A stretch of DNA of 64,000 bases from contig NZ_RHOJ01000005.1 of NCBI RefSeq assembly GCF_003946485.1, positions 1 to 64,000 of the forward strand, written 5' to 3'. The notes under the pieces are model-generated. The model was not told the DNA's origin. It saw only the letters and a program-made list of their open reading frames with translations, and made no database searches. Numbering within the stretch: position 1 is the first letter of the stretch; each line of letters starts with the position of its first letter. Shown here one piece after another: positions 54,624-64,000 of this stretch. This DNA is from Lacticaseibacillus jixianensis. GTDB taxonomy: Bacteria; Bacillota; Bacilli; Lactobacillales; Lactobacillaceae. The position numbers and the translations under genes are program-made.

Positions 54624-55154
54624 ATGGCTTTTGCAATGGGGAAGGACTTAGCCGCCGCGCGCATGGCGGTTGGTCAGTCGCAGGAAGGCACGGCGCAGGC
54701 ACTGTCGATCACGCCGCAAACGTTGAGACACTGGGAGAGCGAGGCCGCAGTCCCATCGCTCAGACAGCTGGGTCAACTCAGCAAGGTACTCGGCGCCCCA
54801 CCGGAAATGCTCGTCGGGATGAAGCCCAAGCGCAAACGGCTGCCTTTGATCGGCCAGCGCGACCAGGCCAAAAGTGTCAGCTGGGGGGCGACCTCTGACG
54901 AATTGCGCCGCTTGATCTTGGCCAAAATGATCAGCCTGAGTGCCAGCCTGACTGCTGATCAGGCGGCCGTGTTACAGCCGGTGTTGGAGCAGCACTACCA
55001 GCTGTTGATCCAAGGGGTCACGGCGGTGGCGTATGTGGTCCAAACCATGTCGCTGGCGGTCAGCAAGGTCATGCGGCAAGCCGGCATGCTTTTTTCGCCG
55101 GCGCAAGAGGCCGATTACATGGCGATCGTCCGGGCGGATTATCTACGCAGGTGA
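54624..55154 (+). CDS. XRE-family transcriptional regulator
   Basis: A 176-aa protein with an N-terminal helix-turn-helix (about 8-62; DLAAARMAVGQSQEGTAQAL, then SITPQTLRHWES) and a C-terminal helical region (about 90-176) of unknown type, perhaps for dimerisation. ATG chosen for GGAGGAG 7 nt upstream. It lies alone before mnmA. Target genes unknown; the inverted repeat at its own start is a candidate. Confidence 0.82.
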   Translation: MAFAMGKDLAAARMAVGQSQEGTAQALSITPQTLRHWESEAAVPSLRQLGQLSKVLGAPPEMLVGMKPKRKRLPLIGQRDQAKSVSWGATSDELRRLILAKMISLSASLTADQAAVLQPVLEQHYQLLIQGVTAVAYVVQTMSLAVSKVMRQAGMLFSPAQEADYMAIVRADYLRR

Positions 55155-55190
55155 AAACCGGGGACGCCCAGCGCTTACTTTCGGATAGCG

Positions 55191-55218
55191 TTGTGTTTCC
55201 CGCGCTCACTGGTATAAT
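55191..55218 (+). promoter_or_regulatory. Promoter of mnmA
   Basis: TTGTGT (55191-55196), 16 bp, TATAAT (55213-55218). Confidence 0.65.
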
Positions 55219-55255
55219 GAAGTTTACTGGAATTGACGACCTTCAAATCGGATAA

Positions 55256-56404
<1,149 letters not shown>

Positions 56405-56423
56405 TGATCAGTCAGTAAGATTG

Positions 56424-56464
56424 CACCAGACTCAGCTGTCAGCAGCCGGGGCTGGTGTTTTTGT
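56424..56464 (+). terminator. Terminator of mnmA
   Basis: Imperfect CACCAGACTCAGCTG / CAGCCGGGGCTGGTG stem followed by T5-G-T3. Confidence 0.75.
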
Positions 56465-56663
56465 TTAATTTTACCTGCTCATGTGCGCTCAAATGGCGAA
56501 GCGGACTGGGTGCGTATCGCCTACTCCTTGATGGTGAAAAAAACGGTTTTGGGCCTGAAATTACCTGATTGGCTGCTTTTTCGTCCTTGCGTACACGCTT
56601 CCGGGATCGTCTGGGAGCGGGGCTGGTTTCGCAAAGATGAATTAATTGGTGTGAGCCAACGTA

Positions 56664-56692
56664 TTGCACGCTTAAACATGATAAGATTTAAT
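56664..56692 (+). promoter_or_regulatory. Promoter of the glycosyltransferase block
   Basis: TTGCAC (56664-56669), 17 bp, TTTAAT (56687-56692). It lies inside the upstream in-frame extension of the first gene and supports the later start at 56723. The segment 56465-56663 holds nothing recognisable. Confidence 0.55.
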
Positions 56693-56722
56693 TATCTAAT
56701 AAATAATCAGTGGGTGAGGGGC

Positions 56723-58228
56723 TTGTATTACTTCGTGAATATGTTTGCACCGCCGCGCGTGGTCACCGGTGTGGAAACAGCTGAATATAGTCGGTATCAC
56801 GTTTTCAAGCAGTCCGGTGTGCCAGTCCGTCTGGTCAGCTTTCAGTTCAGTCAGTATATTCTCAACGGCTGCTCTCGGTTTGGGCTTTCGCCTGCCGACG
56901 TGGTCAACCTCTACGATTATTTCTGTGGGATCGATTATCAGACCCCGGTGCGCGCGCCCGCCGTGGCGCCTCGATTGTTCACGGCTGAGACTCAAGAGGG
57001 GCTGCTCACCCGCTACTTCCGCCAGGACCGGCTGCTTCGAAAGGTGCGCCGGGATCGGCAAGGCCGCATCGTTTCTGTATATGACTATGATGATCAGCGG
57101 CGGTCGCGCAGTGTGAGCTTTTACCGGCCGACAGGATCGCTGGCTAACACCCTGTGGTTTAGCGTGGAGAACGGGCGGCTGATCCACACGCACACGACCT
57201 ATCAGGACCAACTTGGCCGCGGCTGTTTAACGGCTTGGTACCGAAATGGGGACGATCATCCTAGTTCATTACTGCTCACTGATTGGAAAAGGCAACAGAC
57301 GCGTAGTTTTACTTCCGAGGCGGCGCTGGCTGGCTATTTTTTGGATGAATTGGTCCGCCGCGACCCGGCTGCCGTGTTTATCGTGGACCGTGCGGCCGAC
57401 GTTCAGCCGGCAATTCAACACATGACCCTAACCGCCCCATGTTTCGCCTTCATTCATGCAGTTGTGGCGAGCAAGGATCAGCAAGTGAGCGGCTACTATC
57501 GCCCCGTTGCTGACCATTTCGCGCTGTGGCGCGGCGTGATCACCAGCACGGCAGAGCAGGCCGAAGCGCTCCAGCGCCGCTGGCCGCAGGTTCAGGTCCT
57601 TCACGCCAACGTCAGCGTGCTGTCTGACGCGCAGCTAAAGGCGCGGGTGCCAGCCGTCGCGGCTCGCTCCAGGCACCAAATCGTGATGCTGGCACGGGTG
57701 GATCCGGCGAAAAATATCGAAGCCGCGATTGAGATCCTGCAGTTGGTGCAAGAAAATGTGCCTAATGCCACCCTGGAAATTTGGGGGCGTGGTCACATCG
57801 CGGCCTTTGGCGACTATCAAACTCAGCTAGAACGGCTGATTCGTTCTAAAGGGCTCACCGCAAGCGTCCACTTTAACGGGTATACGGATGATCCTGCGGC
57901 AGTGTTGGACCAAAGTCGGGTGCTGCTGATGACGAGCAAGGGGGAGGGGACCGGCCTGGTGATCAACGAAGCCTTGGCCCGCGGAGTGCCCGTGGTCAGT
58001 TACGCCTTCAAGTACGGCCCAAGTGAATTTATCAGAGATGGTGAAAACGGCTACCTAGTCGCGGCAGATGACCCGCAGCGGGCCGCGCGCTGCGTCGTTG
58101 AACTGCTGTTGAATGATCCAGTGTGGGTCAAGCGCAGTCGCGCTGCGCGGGTCCGCGCCCGCCGCTTTGACGCCGCGCACAGCTGGCAGCAATGGGCACG
58201 GGTGCTGACAAGGATCAAGAATGGATAG
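56723..58228 (+). CDS. TagE/GtfA-like glycosyltransferase 1
   Basis: A 501-aa GT4-type glycosyltransferase with an N-terminal acceptor domain and a C-terminal GT-B domain. R-x-D-x2-K (RVDPAKNIEA) and the E-x7-E motif (EGTGLVINE) are intact, so it should be active. The TTG start at 56723 aligns with the N-termini of the two genes downstream (LYYFVNMF against MFYFVGNV), and a promoter ends 30 nt upstream. Similar enzymes glucosylate teichoic acids (TagE) or Ser-rich adhesins (GtfA). This copy is the most divergent of the three. Confidence 0.75.
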   Translation: MYYFVNMFAPPRVVTGVETAEYSRYHVFKQSGVPVRLVSFQFSQYILNGCSRFGLSPADVVNLYDYFCGIDYQTPVRAPAVAPRLFTAETQEGLLTRYFRQDRLLRKVRRDRQGRIVSVYDYDDQRRSRSVSFYRPTGSLANTLWFSVENGRLIHTHTTYQDQLGRGCLTAWYRNGDDHPSSLLLTDWKRQQTRSFTSEAALAGYFLDELVRRDPAAVFIVDRAADVQPAIQHMTLTAPCFAFIHAVVASKDQQVSGYYRPVADHFALWRGVITSTAEQAEALQRRWPQVQVLHANVSVLSDAQLKARVPAVAARSRHQIVMLARVDPAKNIEAAIEILQLVQENVPNATLEIWGRGHIAAFGDYQTQLERLIRSKGLTASVHFNGYTDDPAAVLDQSRVLLMTSKGEGTGLVINEALARGVPVVSYAFKYGPSEFIRDGENGYLVAADDPQRAARCVVELLLNDPVWVKRSRAARVRARRFDAAHSWQQWARVLTRIKNG

Positions 58229-58434
58229 CAGGGCCTGGTTAAAGGTGGTCGTCGCATCTAATCCCCTGACTGGAGCAGCTGGCCCAACAGCGGCGCCAGC
58301 CGGTCTGCGTTTAGGCAGCGGCAGAGCGCTTCACCCGGCTGGCGTCGGCACGTCGGCGAACGGCCTGAGTAGTTAGCGGCGACGGCATTTGAAGACTGAG
58401 GGATCAGCGGACGAATCGATAGTGGAGGGTTAAT

Positions 58435-59958
58435 GTGTTTTATTTTGTTGGTAACGTCTTTAGCAGTGAGATCACAGGCATCGAAAGCGCCCAGTTAAAG
58501 CGATTGAAGTTGTTTCAACTGTTTCATGAGCCGGCCAAAGTAGTGAGCACTGGCAGCGCCATGGCGCGTACGGTCAATGCGCGCAAGTATGGGTTGACTA
58601 AGGAGACGTACATCAATGAGTACGATTTTTTGTGTGAGGTGCCCTTTGACTTCCGTCAGCAGGTGACGCTGGCTTCCCTGGGACTGGCCGGGCATCACCG
58701 CGTCAGCCATCACGACCCCCACTTCACCCGCTACGCTGACGGGGATCAGCTGGTTGCCCAGGTGGCCACCACCGCTGACGGCCAGGTGACGAGCGTCCGC
58801 TACTTTGATGCCCACAATCGCAGCCGGGTCGAGGACCAATACGATCCGCGCGGTTTCTTGGCGGTGCGCTATTACTACGATGAAAGCCTCAATGTTGTCA
58901 GCAAGGTATTTTTTAATCCTCAAGGAAAAGCGCGGCTCCGCTTTCTCTACACGGATCAGCCAACGCCGCGCGTCGGCGCGATCCAGGTCCTGCGTCCGGA
59001 CGGCCGGGTAATCATCCTTTCGAACATCGATGCCTTGCAGTCATACTTTTTCGACCGGCTGAATGAGTCAACGCCGCACAACGTCTTTATTGTCGACCGC
59101 ACCCAGCGCAATGCCTGGGCGATCGAAAATATGAAAACCAAGGCTTTCCGTCTGTTTCACCTGCATAACGTGCACGCGTCTGGTCTGGCAGCCAATGCTG
59201 CCTCGCGGGACTTGAATTACAATTATCGCCAGCCCTTAAACAACCTGGACCGCTGGGAAGGCGCCATTGTGCTGACGGATCAGCAAATGGCCGACATCAG
59301 ATTGACCTTTCCAGCAGCTAAGTTCATCAAGGTACCAGCGGTCGTGATCCCGCCGGCGCGTCTGGCTGCGCCGCGCGTCCCGGTTGCCGCGCGCACGCCG
59401 GGTAAGATCATCGCGGTGGCGCGCATCGATCGGCAAAAGCAGCTCAAGGAGCTTGTCCAAGTGGTCAAGCTGATCCATGACCAACAGGCCGACACCACCT
59501 TGGATATCTGGGGCCTCACGCAGGAGCAAAAGTACAAGGACGAGATCCTGGCGCTCATTGCGCAACTTCACCTCGAAGAAGTCGTCAAGCTCAAGGGTTT
59601 CAGCAAGGAGCTGAATGGGATTTATGACCACGCGCGGCTGATGATTCTGACCAGTCGAATTGAGGGTACCATTTTAGCGCTGGCAGAAGCCCAGTCTCAC
59701 GGGGTGCCGGTAGTCTCGTACGATTTCAAATACGGCCCGCGGGAGTTTATCCTCCCCGGGCGAAACGGTGAAATCGTCCCCGTCGGCGCCCGGCAGGCGG
59801 CAGCCGCCCAGGCGCTGAAACTATTGGGTGATGATGAGACGTGGCAGCGCTATTCGACGGGGTGTTATGACGCGTCTGCGCGCTACAGTGCGGATCACGT
59901 CTTCGCGTCTTGGCGGGCAGTGAAAGCCCGGGCCGAAGCCTTTTACTGTCAGCAATGA
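58435..59958 (+). CDS. TagE/GtfA-like glycosyltransferase 2
   Basis: A 507-aa GT-B glycosyltransferase. N-terminal domain (about 1-240, with YDPRGFLAVRYYYDE) and catalytic GT4 domain (about 310-507) carrying ARIDRQKQLKELV and EGTILALAEAQSHGVP. Equal in length and by eye about two-thirds identical to the next gene, so a tandem duplicate. GTG start with GGAGGG 5 nt upstream. The 206-bp gap before it contains no gene or clear terminator. Acceptor unknown. Confidence 0.82.
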   Translation: MFYFVGNVFSSEITGIESAQLKRLKLFQLFHEPAKVVSTGSAMARTVNARKYGLTKETYINEYDFLCEVPFDFRQQVTLASLGLAGHHRVSHHDPHFTRYADGDQLVAQVATTADGQVTSVRYFDAHNRSRVEDQYDPRGFLAVRYYYDESLNVVSKVFFNPQGKARLRFLYTDQPTPRVGAIQVLRPDGRVIILSNIDALQSYFFDRLNESTPHNVFIVDRTQRNAWAIENMKTKAFRLFHLHNVHASGLAANAASRDLNYNYRQPLNNLDRWEGAIVLTDQQMADIRLTFPAAKFIKVPAVVIPPARLAAPRVPVAARTPGKIIAVARIDRQKQLKELVQVVKLIHDQQADTTLDIWGLTQEQKYKDEILALIAQLHLEEVVKLKGFSKELNGIYDHARLMILTSRIEGTILALAEAQSHGVPVVSYDFKYGPREFILPGRNGEIVPVGARQAAAAQALKLLGDDETWQRYSTGCYDASARYSADHVFASWRAVKARAEAFYCQQ

Positions 59959-60017
59959 AACTGCTCCCGTAAGCGCTAACGGCTTGTCCTTAACGGTCTG
60001 AGCATTGGAGGGGTTTA

Positions 60018-61541
60018 ATGTTTTACTTTATCGGGAATGTCTTTAGAAGCGAGATCACCGGCATCGAAAGTGCCCAGCTCAAGCGCATGCACCTGTTCAA
60101 CGAATTTAACGAGCCAGCCAAGATCGTCAGCACCGGCAGGACGGACGACCAAACCGCGAGTGCCCGCAAATTTGGCTTGAACGAGGAGAATTACATCAAC
60201 GAGTTCGATTTTCTCTGTGAGGTGCCATTCGCCTACGCCAAGCGGGTGACCCTGGATTCGCTGGGGTTTGCGGCGCGTCACCGCATTAGTTATCACGACG
60301 ACCACATCACGCGTTACGCTGATGGTCAGCAGCTCTTTGCGCAAGTGGCGGTTGACGATCGCGGCCAGGTCGAAAAGGTGCGCTACTACGACGATCACAA
60401 TCGCTGCCGCATTGAAGAAGAGTACGATCCCCGCGGCTTCTTGGCCGTGCGCGCTTATCGCGATGCCGGCTTGAAGCTCACCAGCCAGGTCTACTTGACG
60501 CCCCAAGGCAAGGAGCGGCTGCGCTTTCTTTACACGCAGCAGCCCACTTTGCGCTTGGCCAGCGTTCAGGTGACCCGGCGCGATGGGCGAGCCATTGCCC
60601 TGCAAGGCATATATGACCTGCATCGCTACTTCTTCGATGAATTGAACAAAACCACGCCCCACAACGTCTTCATCGTTGACCGGACCCGGAGGAACGAGTG
60701 GGGCATCGAGAACATGAAAACGCGCGCGTTTCGCCTTTTCCACATGCACAGCGTGCATGCGGTCAACCTGGTGGCAGACCCGGCGTCTCGTGATTTGAAC
60801 TTCAATTACCGCCAGCCCTTGAACAATCTGGACCAGTGGAATGGTGCCATCGTGCTGACGGATCAGCAAATGGCAGACGTTAAGCTGAATTTTCCGGCAG
60901 CCAAGCTGATCAAGGTCCCGGCCGTGGTGATCCCGCCAGAGCGGCTGAGTGCGCCGCGGGTGCCACTGGCAGCGCGGATCCCTGGCAAGATCATCGTCGT
61001 GGCGCGCATCGATCGGTTGAAGCGGCTGAAAGAACTGGTCCAGATCGTGAAGTTGATCCATGATCGGCAGTCCAACGTGACCCTGGACATTTGGGGCTTG
61101 ACCCGGGACAAGCAATATCGTGAAGAGCTGTTGGCGCTTATCGCGCAGCTCCACCTGGAGGAAGTGGTCAAATTGCCCGGCTTTACCCGTGATCTAAGCG
61201 CAGCGTACGACCATGCCCAGTTATCGATCTTGACCAGCCGAATGGAAGGAACCATTTTGGCGCTGGCAGAGGCCCAGTCTCACGGGGTCCCGGTGGTCTC
61301 GTATGACTTCAAATACGGGCCGCGGGAATTCATCATTCCTGGGCAAAACGGGGAGATCGTGCCAATTGATGACCGGCGAGCAGCCGCCGCTCAGGCCTTG
61401 CGGATGCTCGGCAGCAAGCAGGTGTGGGAGCACTATTCAACCGGTTGCTACGCCGAGTCGCCACGCTACAGCGCCGATCAAGTCTTCACTTACTGGCAGA
61501 CCGTAAAAGACAAAGCCGCGGCGTTTTACCAAGGCAAATGA
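60018..61541 (+). CDS. TagE/GtfA-like glycosyltransferase 3
   Basis: A 507-aa paralogue of the preceding gene with the same two domains. The catalytic residues are intact (ARIDRLKRLKELV and EGTILALAEAQSHGVP). The segment around the E-x7-E motif is nearly identical in DNA to gene 2 (59669-59709 and 61250-61290), which suggests gene conversion. ATG with GGAGGGG 4 nt upstream. Its stop codon lies 11 nt before the truncated fourth gene. Confidence 0.82.
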   Translation: MFYFIGNVFRSEITGIESAQLKRMHLFNEFNEPAKIVSTGRTDDQTASARKFGLNEENYINEFDFLCEVPFAYAKRVTLDSLGFAARHRISYHDDHITRYADGQQLFAQVAVDDRGQVEKVRYYDDHNRCRIEEEYDPRGFLAVRAYRDAGLKLTSQVYLTPQGKERLRFLYTQQPTLRLASVQVTRRDGRAIALQGIYDLHRYFFDELNKTTPHNVFIVDRTRRNEWGIENMKTRAFRLFHMHSVHAVNLVADPASRDLNFNYRQPLNNLDQWNGAIVLTDQQMADVKLNFPAAKLIKVPAVVIPPERLSAPRVPLAARIPGKIIVVARIDRLKRLKELVQIVKLIHDRQSNVTLDIWGLTRDKQYREELLALIAQLHLEEVVKLPGFTRDLSAAYDHAQLSILTSRMEGTILALAEAQSHGVPVVSYDFKYGPREFIIPGQNGEIVPIDDRRAAAAQALRMLGSKQVWEHYSTGCYAESPRYSADQVFTYWQTVKDKAAAFYQGK

Positions 61542-61552
61542 TGGGAGTCATT

Positions 61553-62434
61553 ATGGATTATTTTATTGAGGGTACGCTTAACATCAACAATACGGTGATT
61601 GAAAAGGCTGCGATCAAGCGCCTCGAGGTATTTCAGAAGATCGGCCGGCCTGCCCGGCTGGTCCTGCTCGAATATTCACCGCAATGGGCACTGACGGTCA
61701 ATCAAGACCAGCAAGATTCAGTTGTCGGTTTGTTTGATCATATTCAAAAGGCCGAGGGTTTCACTGGCCAGAAATTGACGTTGAATGGGTTGGATGCACG
61801 GCTTGGCTACTATGATCGCACTCCGCTGAGCAAAGCGCGGACTGTTGATTACACGGACGGGGACCGCCTGGTTGCCCGGGTGCACGTCATCCCGGGCGGC
61901 GCGGTCGACACCGTGACTTATGTCGGCGCCGCCGAGCAGACCCTTGAGACCGACCGCTACGATGCTCGTGGTTTTCTTTCCCGCCGGCAGTTTTGGTACG
62001 GCGGGCGGCGGACGCATGAAGAATATCTGTCGCCGGCGGGCACATTACAGATGGAGGTGTCCTTTAATGACGACGGCAAGGAAATCGGCCTGATCCGCTT
62101 GATTGAACCGGACCAGCACTTCTTCTCCATGCGCGCCTTGATCGAGGCCTACGTTCAGCAGGAACTCGGGGAGGCGAGCGCACTGGTTTGCGATCGCCGA
62201 AATTACGATTGGCTGCTGGCCAGCTGGCCGGCCCAGCAAAGGTTTCAGCGGCTTTATAATTCAGCGCCGACAGCGGCGGTGCCGGAAGCGGTCCCCCTGG
62301 CGCGCAAATCGATGCCGACACTGCCAGCCGCAGTCGTGATCGACGAATATCGCGGCGAGGCGCAGCGGGTAGTCGATGGCTGGCGACAGGTGCTAGTCAG
62401 TGAGGGCGAACGCGGGGATGGCCGCAACCGCTAG
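61553..62434 (+). CDS. Non-catalytic TagE/GtfA-like protein (N-terminal domain only)
   Basis: A 293-aa protein that aligns only with the first about 250 residues of the neighbouring glycosyltransferases (shared YDARGFLSRRQFWY-type segment against YDPRGFLAVRYYY, and EKAAIKRLEVFQKI against ESAQLKRLKLFQLF). The GT-B C-terminal domain, with R-x-D-x2-K and E-x7-E, is absent; the last about 50 residues are unrelated. GGGAG fits the ATG at 61553. It may act as a non-catalytic partner, as GtfB does for GtfA, or be a decaying copy. Confidence 0.7.
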   Translation: MDYFIEGTLNINNTVIEKAAIKRLEVFQKIGRPARLVLLEYSPQWALTVNQDQQDSVVGLFDHIQKAEGFTGQKLTLNGLDARLGYYDRTPLSKARTVDYTDGDRLVARVHVIPGGAVDTVTYVGAAEQTLETDRYDARGFLSRRQFWYGGRRTHEEYLSPAGTLQMEVSFNDDGKEIGLIRLIEPDQHFFSMRALIEAYVQQELGEASALVCDRRNYDWLLASWPAQQRFQRLYNSAPTAAVPEAVPLARKSMPTLPAAVVIDEYRGEAQRVVDGWRQVLVSEGERGDGRNR

Positions 62435-62437
62435 AGA

Positions 62438-62451
62438 CAAACAAGCGTTCG
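62438..62451 (+). promoter_or_regulatory. Candidate LexA/DinR-like box before ogt
   Basis: CAAACAAGCGTTCG resembles the Gram-positive SOS box CGAAC-N4-GTTCG with one mismatch in the half-sites. A -10-like TATGAT (62452-62457) follows directly. Seen as a single weak match. Confidence 0.35.
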
Positions 62452-62483
62452 TATGATAGACTAGAAGGAAATGGAGGGGTCAA

Positions 62484-63029
62484 ATGTTAGCGCAGAGTAC
62501 CTACGAGTCGCCACTTGGTGAGATGACGTTATTGGCTGATGATGACCATTTGCTGGGGGTCTGGTTTCAAGACCAGCAGTATTTTGGCGGGACGGTCGAC
62601 CTGAGGCTGGTGCCGCGGCAGGAGACTCGGGTGCTAATCACGGCTGGCCGCTGGCTGGAGGCCTTTTTTGCCGGCGCGCAGCCCGAGCCGCGGCTGGTGC
62701 CGGTGCAGCTAAGCGGCACTGCCTACCGCCAGGCGGTCCTGTGCGCCTTGCTTGAGGTCCCGTACGGGGCGGTCACCACGTATGGCGAACTTGCTGCCGT
62801 TGTCAGTCGGCGCCTTGGCCGCCGCGCAGCACCGCGCGCGATCGGGGGCGCGGTCGCCCACAACCCGCTCAGCGTCATCGTGCCGTGTCACCGGGTGATC
62901 GGCCAGGCCGGTGCGCTGGTTGGCTACGCCGGGGGAATTGACCGGAAAATGATGCTTCTCGGAATGGAAGGACACACCGTCGACGTTGACCGTCAGTGCT
63001 TGGTCGCAGACCAGCCGGCCGCGGGATAA
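62484..63029 (+). CDS. ogt: Methylated-DNA-protein-cysteine methyltransferase
   Basis: A 181-aa suicide repair enzyme that takes methyl groups from O6-methylguanine. The active-site Cys is C135 in VPCHRVIG; the helix-turn-helix/Arg-finger region LGRRAAPRAIGGAVAHNP is intact. GGAGGGG 5 nt before ATG. It follows the glycosyltransferase block by 49 nt but has its own -10-like box. Confidence 0.93.
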   Translation: MLAQSTYESPLGEMTLLADDDHLLGVWFQDQQYFGGTVDLRLVPRQETRVLITAGRWLEAFFAGAQPEPRLVPVQLSGTAYRQAVLCALLEVPYGAVTTYGELAAVVSRRLGRRAAPRAIGGAVAHNPLSVIVPCHRVIGQAGALVGYAGGIDRKMMLLGMEGHTVDVDRQCLVADQPAAG

Positions 63030-63102
63030 TGGCGGCCCCCTTGAATTACAGCGCGTAAATCGCGATAATCAGTAGTTATAGAAGAATACTGGGGGAGTTT
63101 TA

Positions 63103-63768
63103 GTGACGCGGTTATATTTTGTAAGGCACGGGAAGACGGAATGGAACTTGGAAGGGCGCTACCAGGGCGCCAATGGCGATTCGCCACTACTCAAGGAGAG
63201 CTATGAGGAGATCGCCCAGCTTGCTAAGTATCTGACAGCCCACGGGGTGCAGTTTGCGCACGCCTACGTGAGTCCGCTGCCGCGCGCGCAGAAAACCGCG
63301 CAGTACCTGCTCAAGCAGCTCGGTCAAGCCATCCCGACGACGACCACCGTGGGGATGCGCGAGTTCGACCTCGGCCGGATGGAGGGGATGCGTTTTTCTG
63401 ACGTGGAGAAGAAGTATCCGGCTGAGCTTCACGCTTTTCGTCATGCCCCAGGGGAGTACGATCCCACAAAGATCCAGGGCGAATCGTTTCCGGCGCTGAT
63501 CGAGCGGATGCAGCCGGTGGTGCTGGACGCAGTGAAGAAGGCGCAACCAGCCGATAATCTGCTGTTTGTCAGCCACGGCGCCGCGCTGGTGGCCTTGATC
63601 CAAAGCCTGCTGGGCACGCCGATCAAGGACATGCGCAAGGACGGCGGTCTGACCAACTGCAGCGTCACGATCTTGGCCGCGCACGGCTCCCAGCTGCCCT
63701 TTGAGCTGGTCCGCTGGAATGACACGGATTACATCACCAAGCCGCTCGACCCCACTGACACGATTTAG
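63103..63768 (+). CDS. Histidine phosphatase family protein (phosphoglycerate mutase-like)
   Basis: A 221-aa phosphatase with the catalytic RHG signature (R8-H9-G10, followed by KTEWN) and the second His in LFVSHGAAL. The family includes phosphoglycerate mutases and broad phosphatases; the length and neighbourhood (next to a TPR gene in the mnmA region) point to a phosphatase. GTG start with GGGGGAG upstream. 9 nt before the TPR gene. Confidence 0.88.
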   Translation: MTRLYFVRHGKTEWNLEGRYQGANGDSPLLKESYEEIAQLAKYLTAHGVQFAHAYVSPLPRAQKTAQYLLKQLGQAIPTTTTVGMREFDLGRMEGMRFSDVEKKYPAELHAFRHAPGEYDPTKIQGESFPALIERMQPVVLDAVKKAQPADNLLFVSHGAALVALIQSLLGTPIKDMRKDGGLTNCSVTILAAHGSQLPFELVRWNDTDYITKPLDPTDTI

Positions 63769-63777
63769 GAGGCACTC

Positions 63778-64000
63778 ATGGCGTCATTGATCGATCAATT
63801 CAATAAAGGCGACCACGACGCGGCAATTCAAGCGGCCGTTAAACAAATCGACGAAAAGCCGACGGATCCGAAGCGGTACGCGGTCCTGGCCACGATGCTG
63901 ATTGGCATCCACGCGTTTGACGAGGCCAGTCAGCTGATCGTGAAGGCGCTTGGGCTGTTTCCGGGCGACGCCGAGTTGACGTACGATGCGGGACTGCTCG
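63778..64000 (+). CDS. TPR-repeat protein (partial, runs off the window)
   Basis: The first 74 codons of a helical repeat protein. The pattern (RYAVLATMLIGIHAFDEASQ, then ALGLFPGDAELTYDAGLL) fits tetratricopeptide repeats. AGGAGG 5 nt before the ATG. In lactobacilli a TPR gene follows the histidine phosphatase in the mnmA-recD2 region. The 3' end is outside the window. Confidence 0.78.
   Translation, partial: MASLIDQFNKGDHDAAIQAAVKQIDEKPTDPKRYAVLATMLIGIHAFDEASQLIVKALGLFPGDAELTYDAGLL

Noticed and set aside
56483-56722. 80-codon extension of the first glycosyltransferase
   Set aside because: It contains a promoter-like sequence, has no RBS, and has no counterpart in the two paralogues.

Overview
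The window is chromosomal DNA from a GC-rich Gram-positive bacterium of the Lactobacillaceae. The evidence is the layout rex / T-box-valS / folC / radC / mreBCD / minCD, a full dcw cluster ending ftsA-ftsZ-sepF-ylmG-ylmH-divIVA-ileS, a DUF3397 gene in front of mraZ, T-box leaders, an ECF thiamin transporter gene under a TPP riboswitch, strong Shine-Dalgarno sequences and frequent TTG/GTG starts. The Lacticaseibacillus/Schleiferilactobacillus side of the family is an inference from base composition only. High GC creates long antisense reading frames over most genes; these were discarded.

Layout. 1-15.6 kb: redox repressor Rex, valyl-tRNA synthetase under a Val T-box, an L,D-transpeptidase, folC-radC, the shape and septum-placement genes mreB / mreCD / minCD, an amino-acid ABC transporter behind a partly duplicated T-box whose specifier reads as His, and cardiolipin synthase. 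15.6-34.3 kb: thiT under a TPP riboswitch, a convergent 40-codon membrane protein, then the division and cell-wall cluster (DUF3397, mraZ, rsmH, ftsL, pbpB, mraY, murD, murG, divIB, ftsA, ftsZ, sepF, ylmG, ylmH, divIVA), followed by T-box-ileS and a cold-shock-like gene. Three tandem structured repeats lie between the ileS T-box terminator and the ileS start. 34.3-45 kb: accessory functions, namely an ATP-grasp ligase (possibly the D-Asp ligase of the peptidoglycan cross-bridge), two DHA2-type exporters, an orphan PstS-like lipoprotein, a YjbR-like protein divergent from a MerR regulator and its oxidoreductase, and an xpaC-telA pair.

45-64 kb: a sulfur/tRNA-thiolation neighbourhood (NUDIX, small membrane protein, mtnN, cysteine desulfurase, DUF1831, mnmA, histidine phosphatase, TPR protein) broken up by insertions. 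These are a solo TnpB element between the mtnN ribosome-binding site and start codon, a P-type ATPase, a flavin oxidase, a nucleoside phosphorylase, an XRE regulator, and a block of four related TagE/GtfA-like glycosyltransferase genes plus ogt. The fourth glycosyltransferase-like gene keeps only the N-terminal domain and looks non-catalytic.

How the genes work together: most of the window builds and divides the cell envelope (MreBCD shape, MinCD/DivIVA placement, Fts divisome, Mur precursor enzymes, L,D-transpeptidase, wall glycosyltransferases). Aminoacyl-tRNA supply is tuned by tRNA-sensing leaders. No CRISPR array, prophage, rRNA or tRNA gene was seen. The most unusual items are the partly doubled T-box with a 15-bp long-range helix, the multi-branched repeats upstream of ileS, the four-copy MraZ box, the TnpB element in the mtnN leader, and the glycosyltransferase block.
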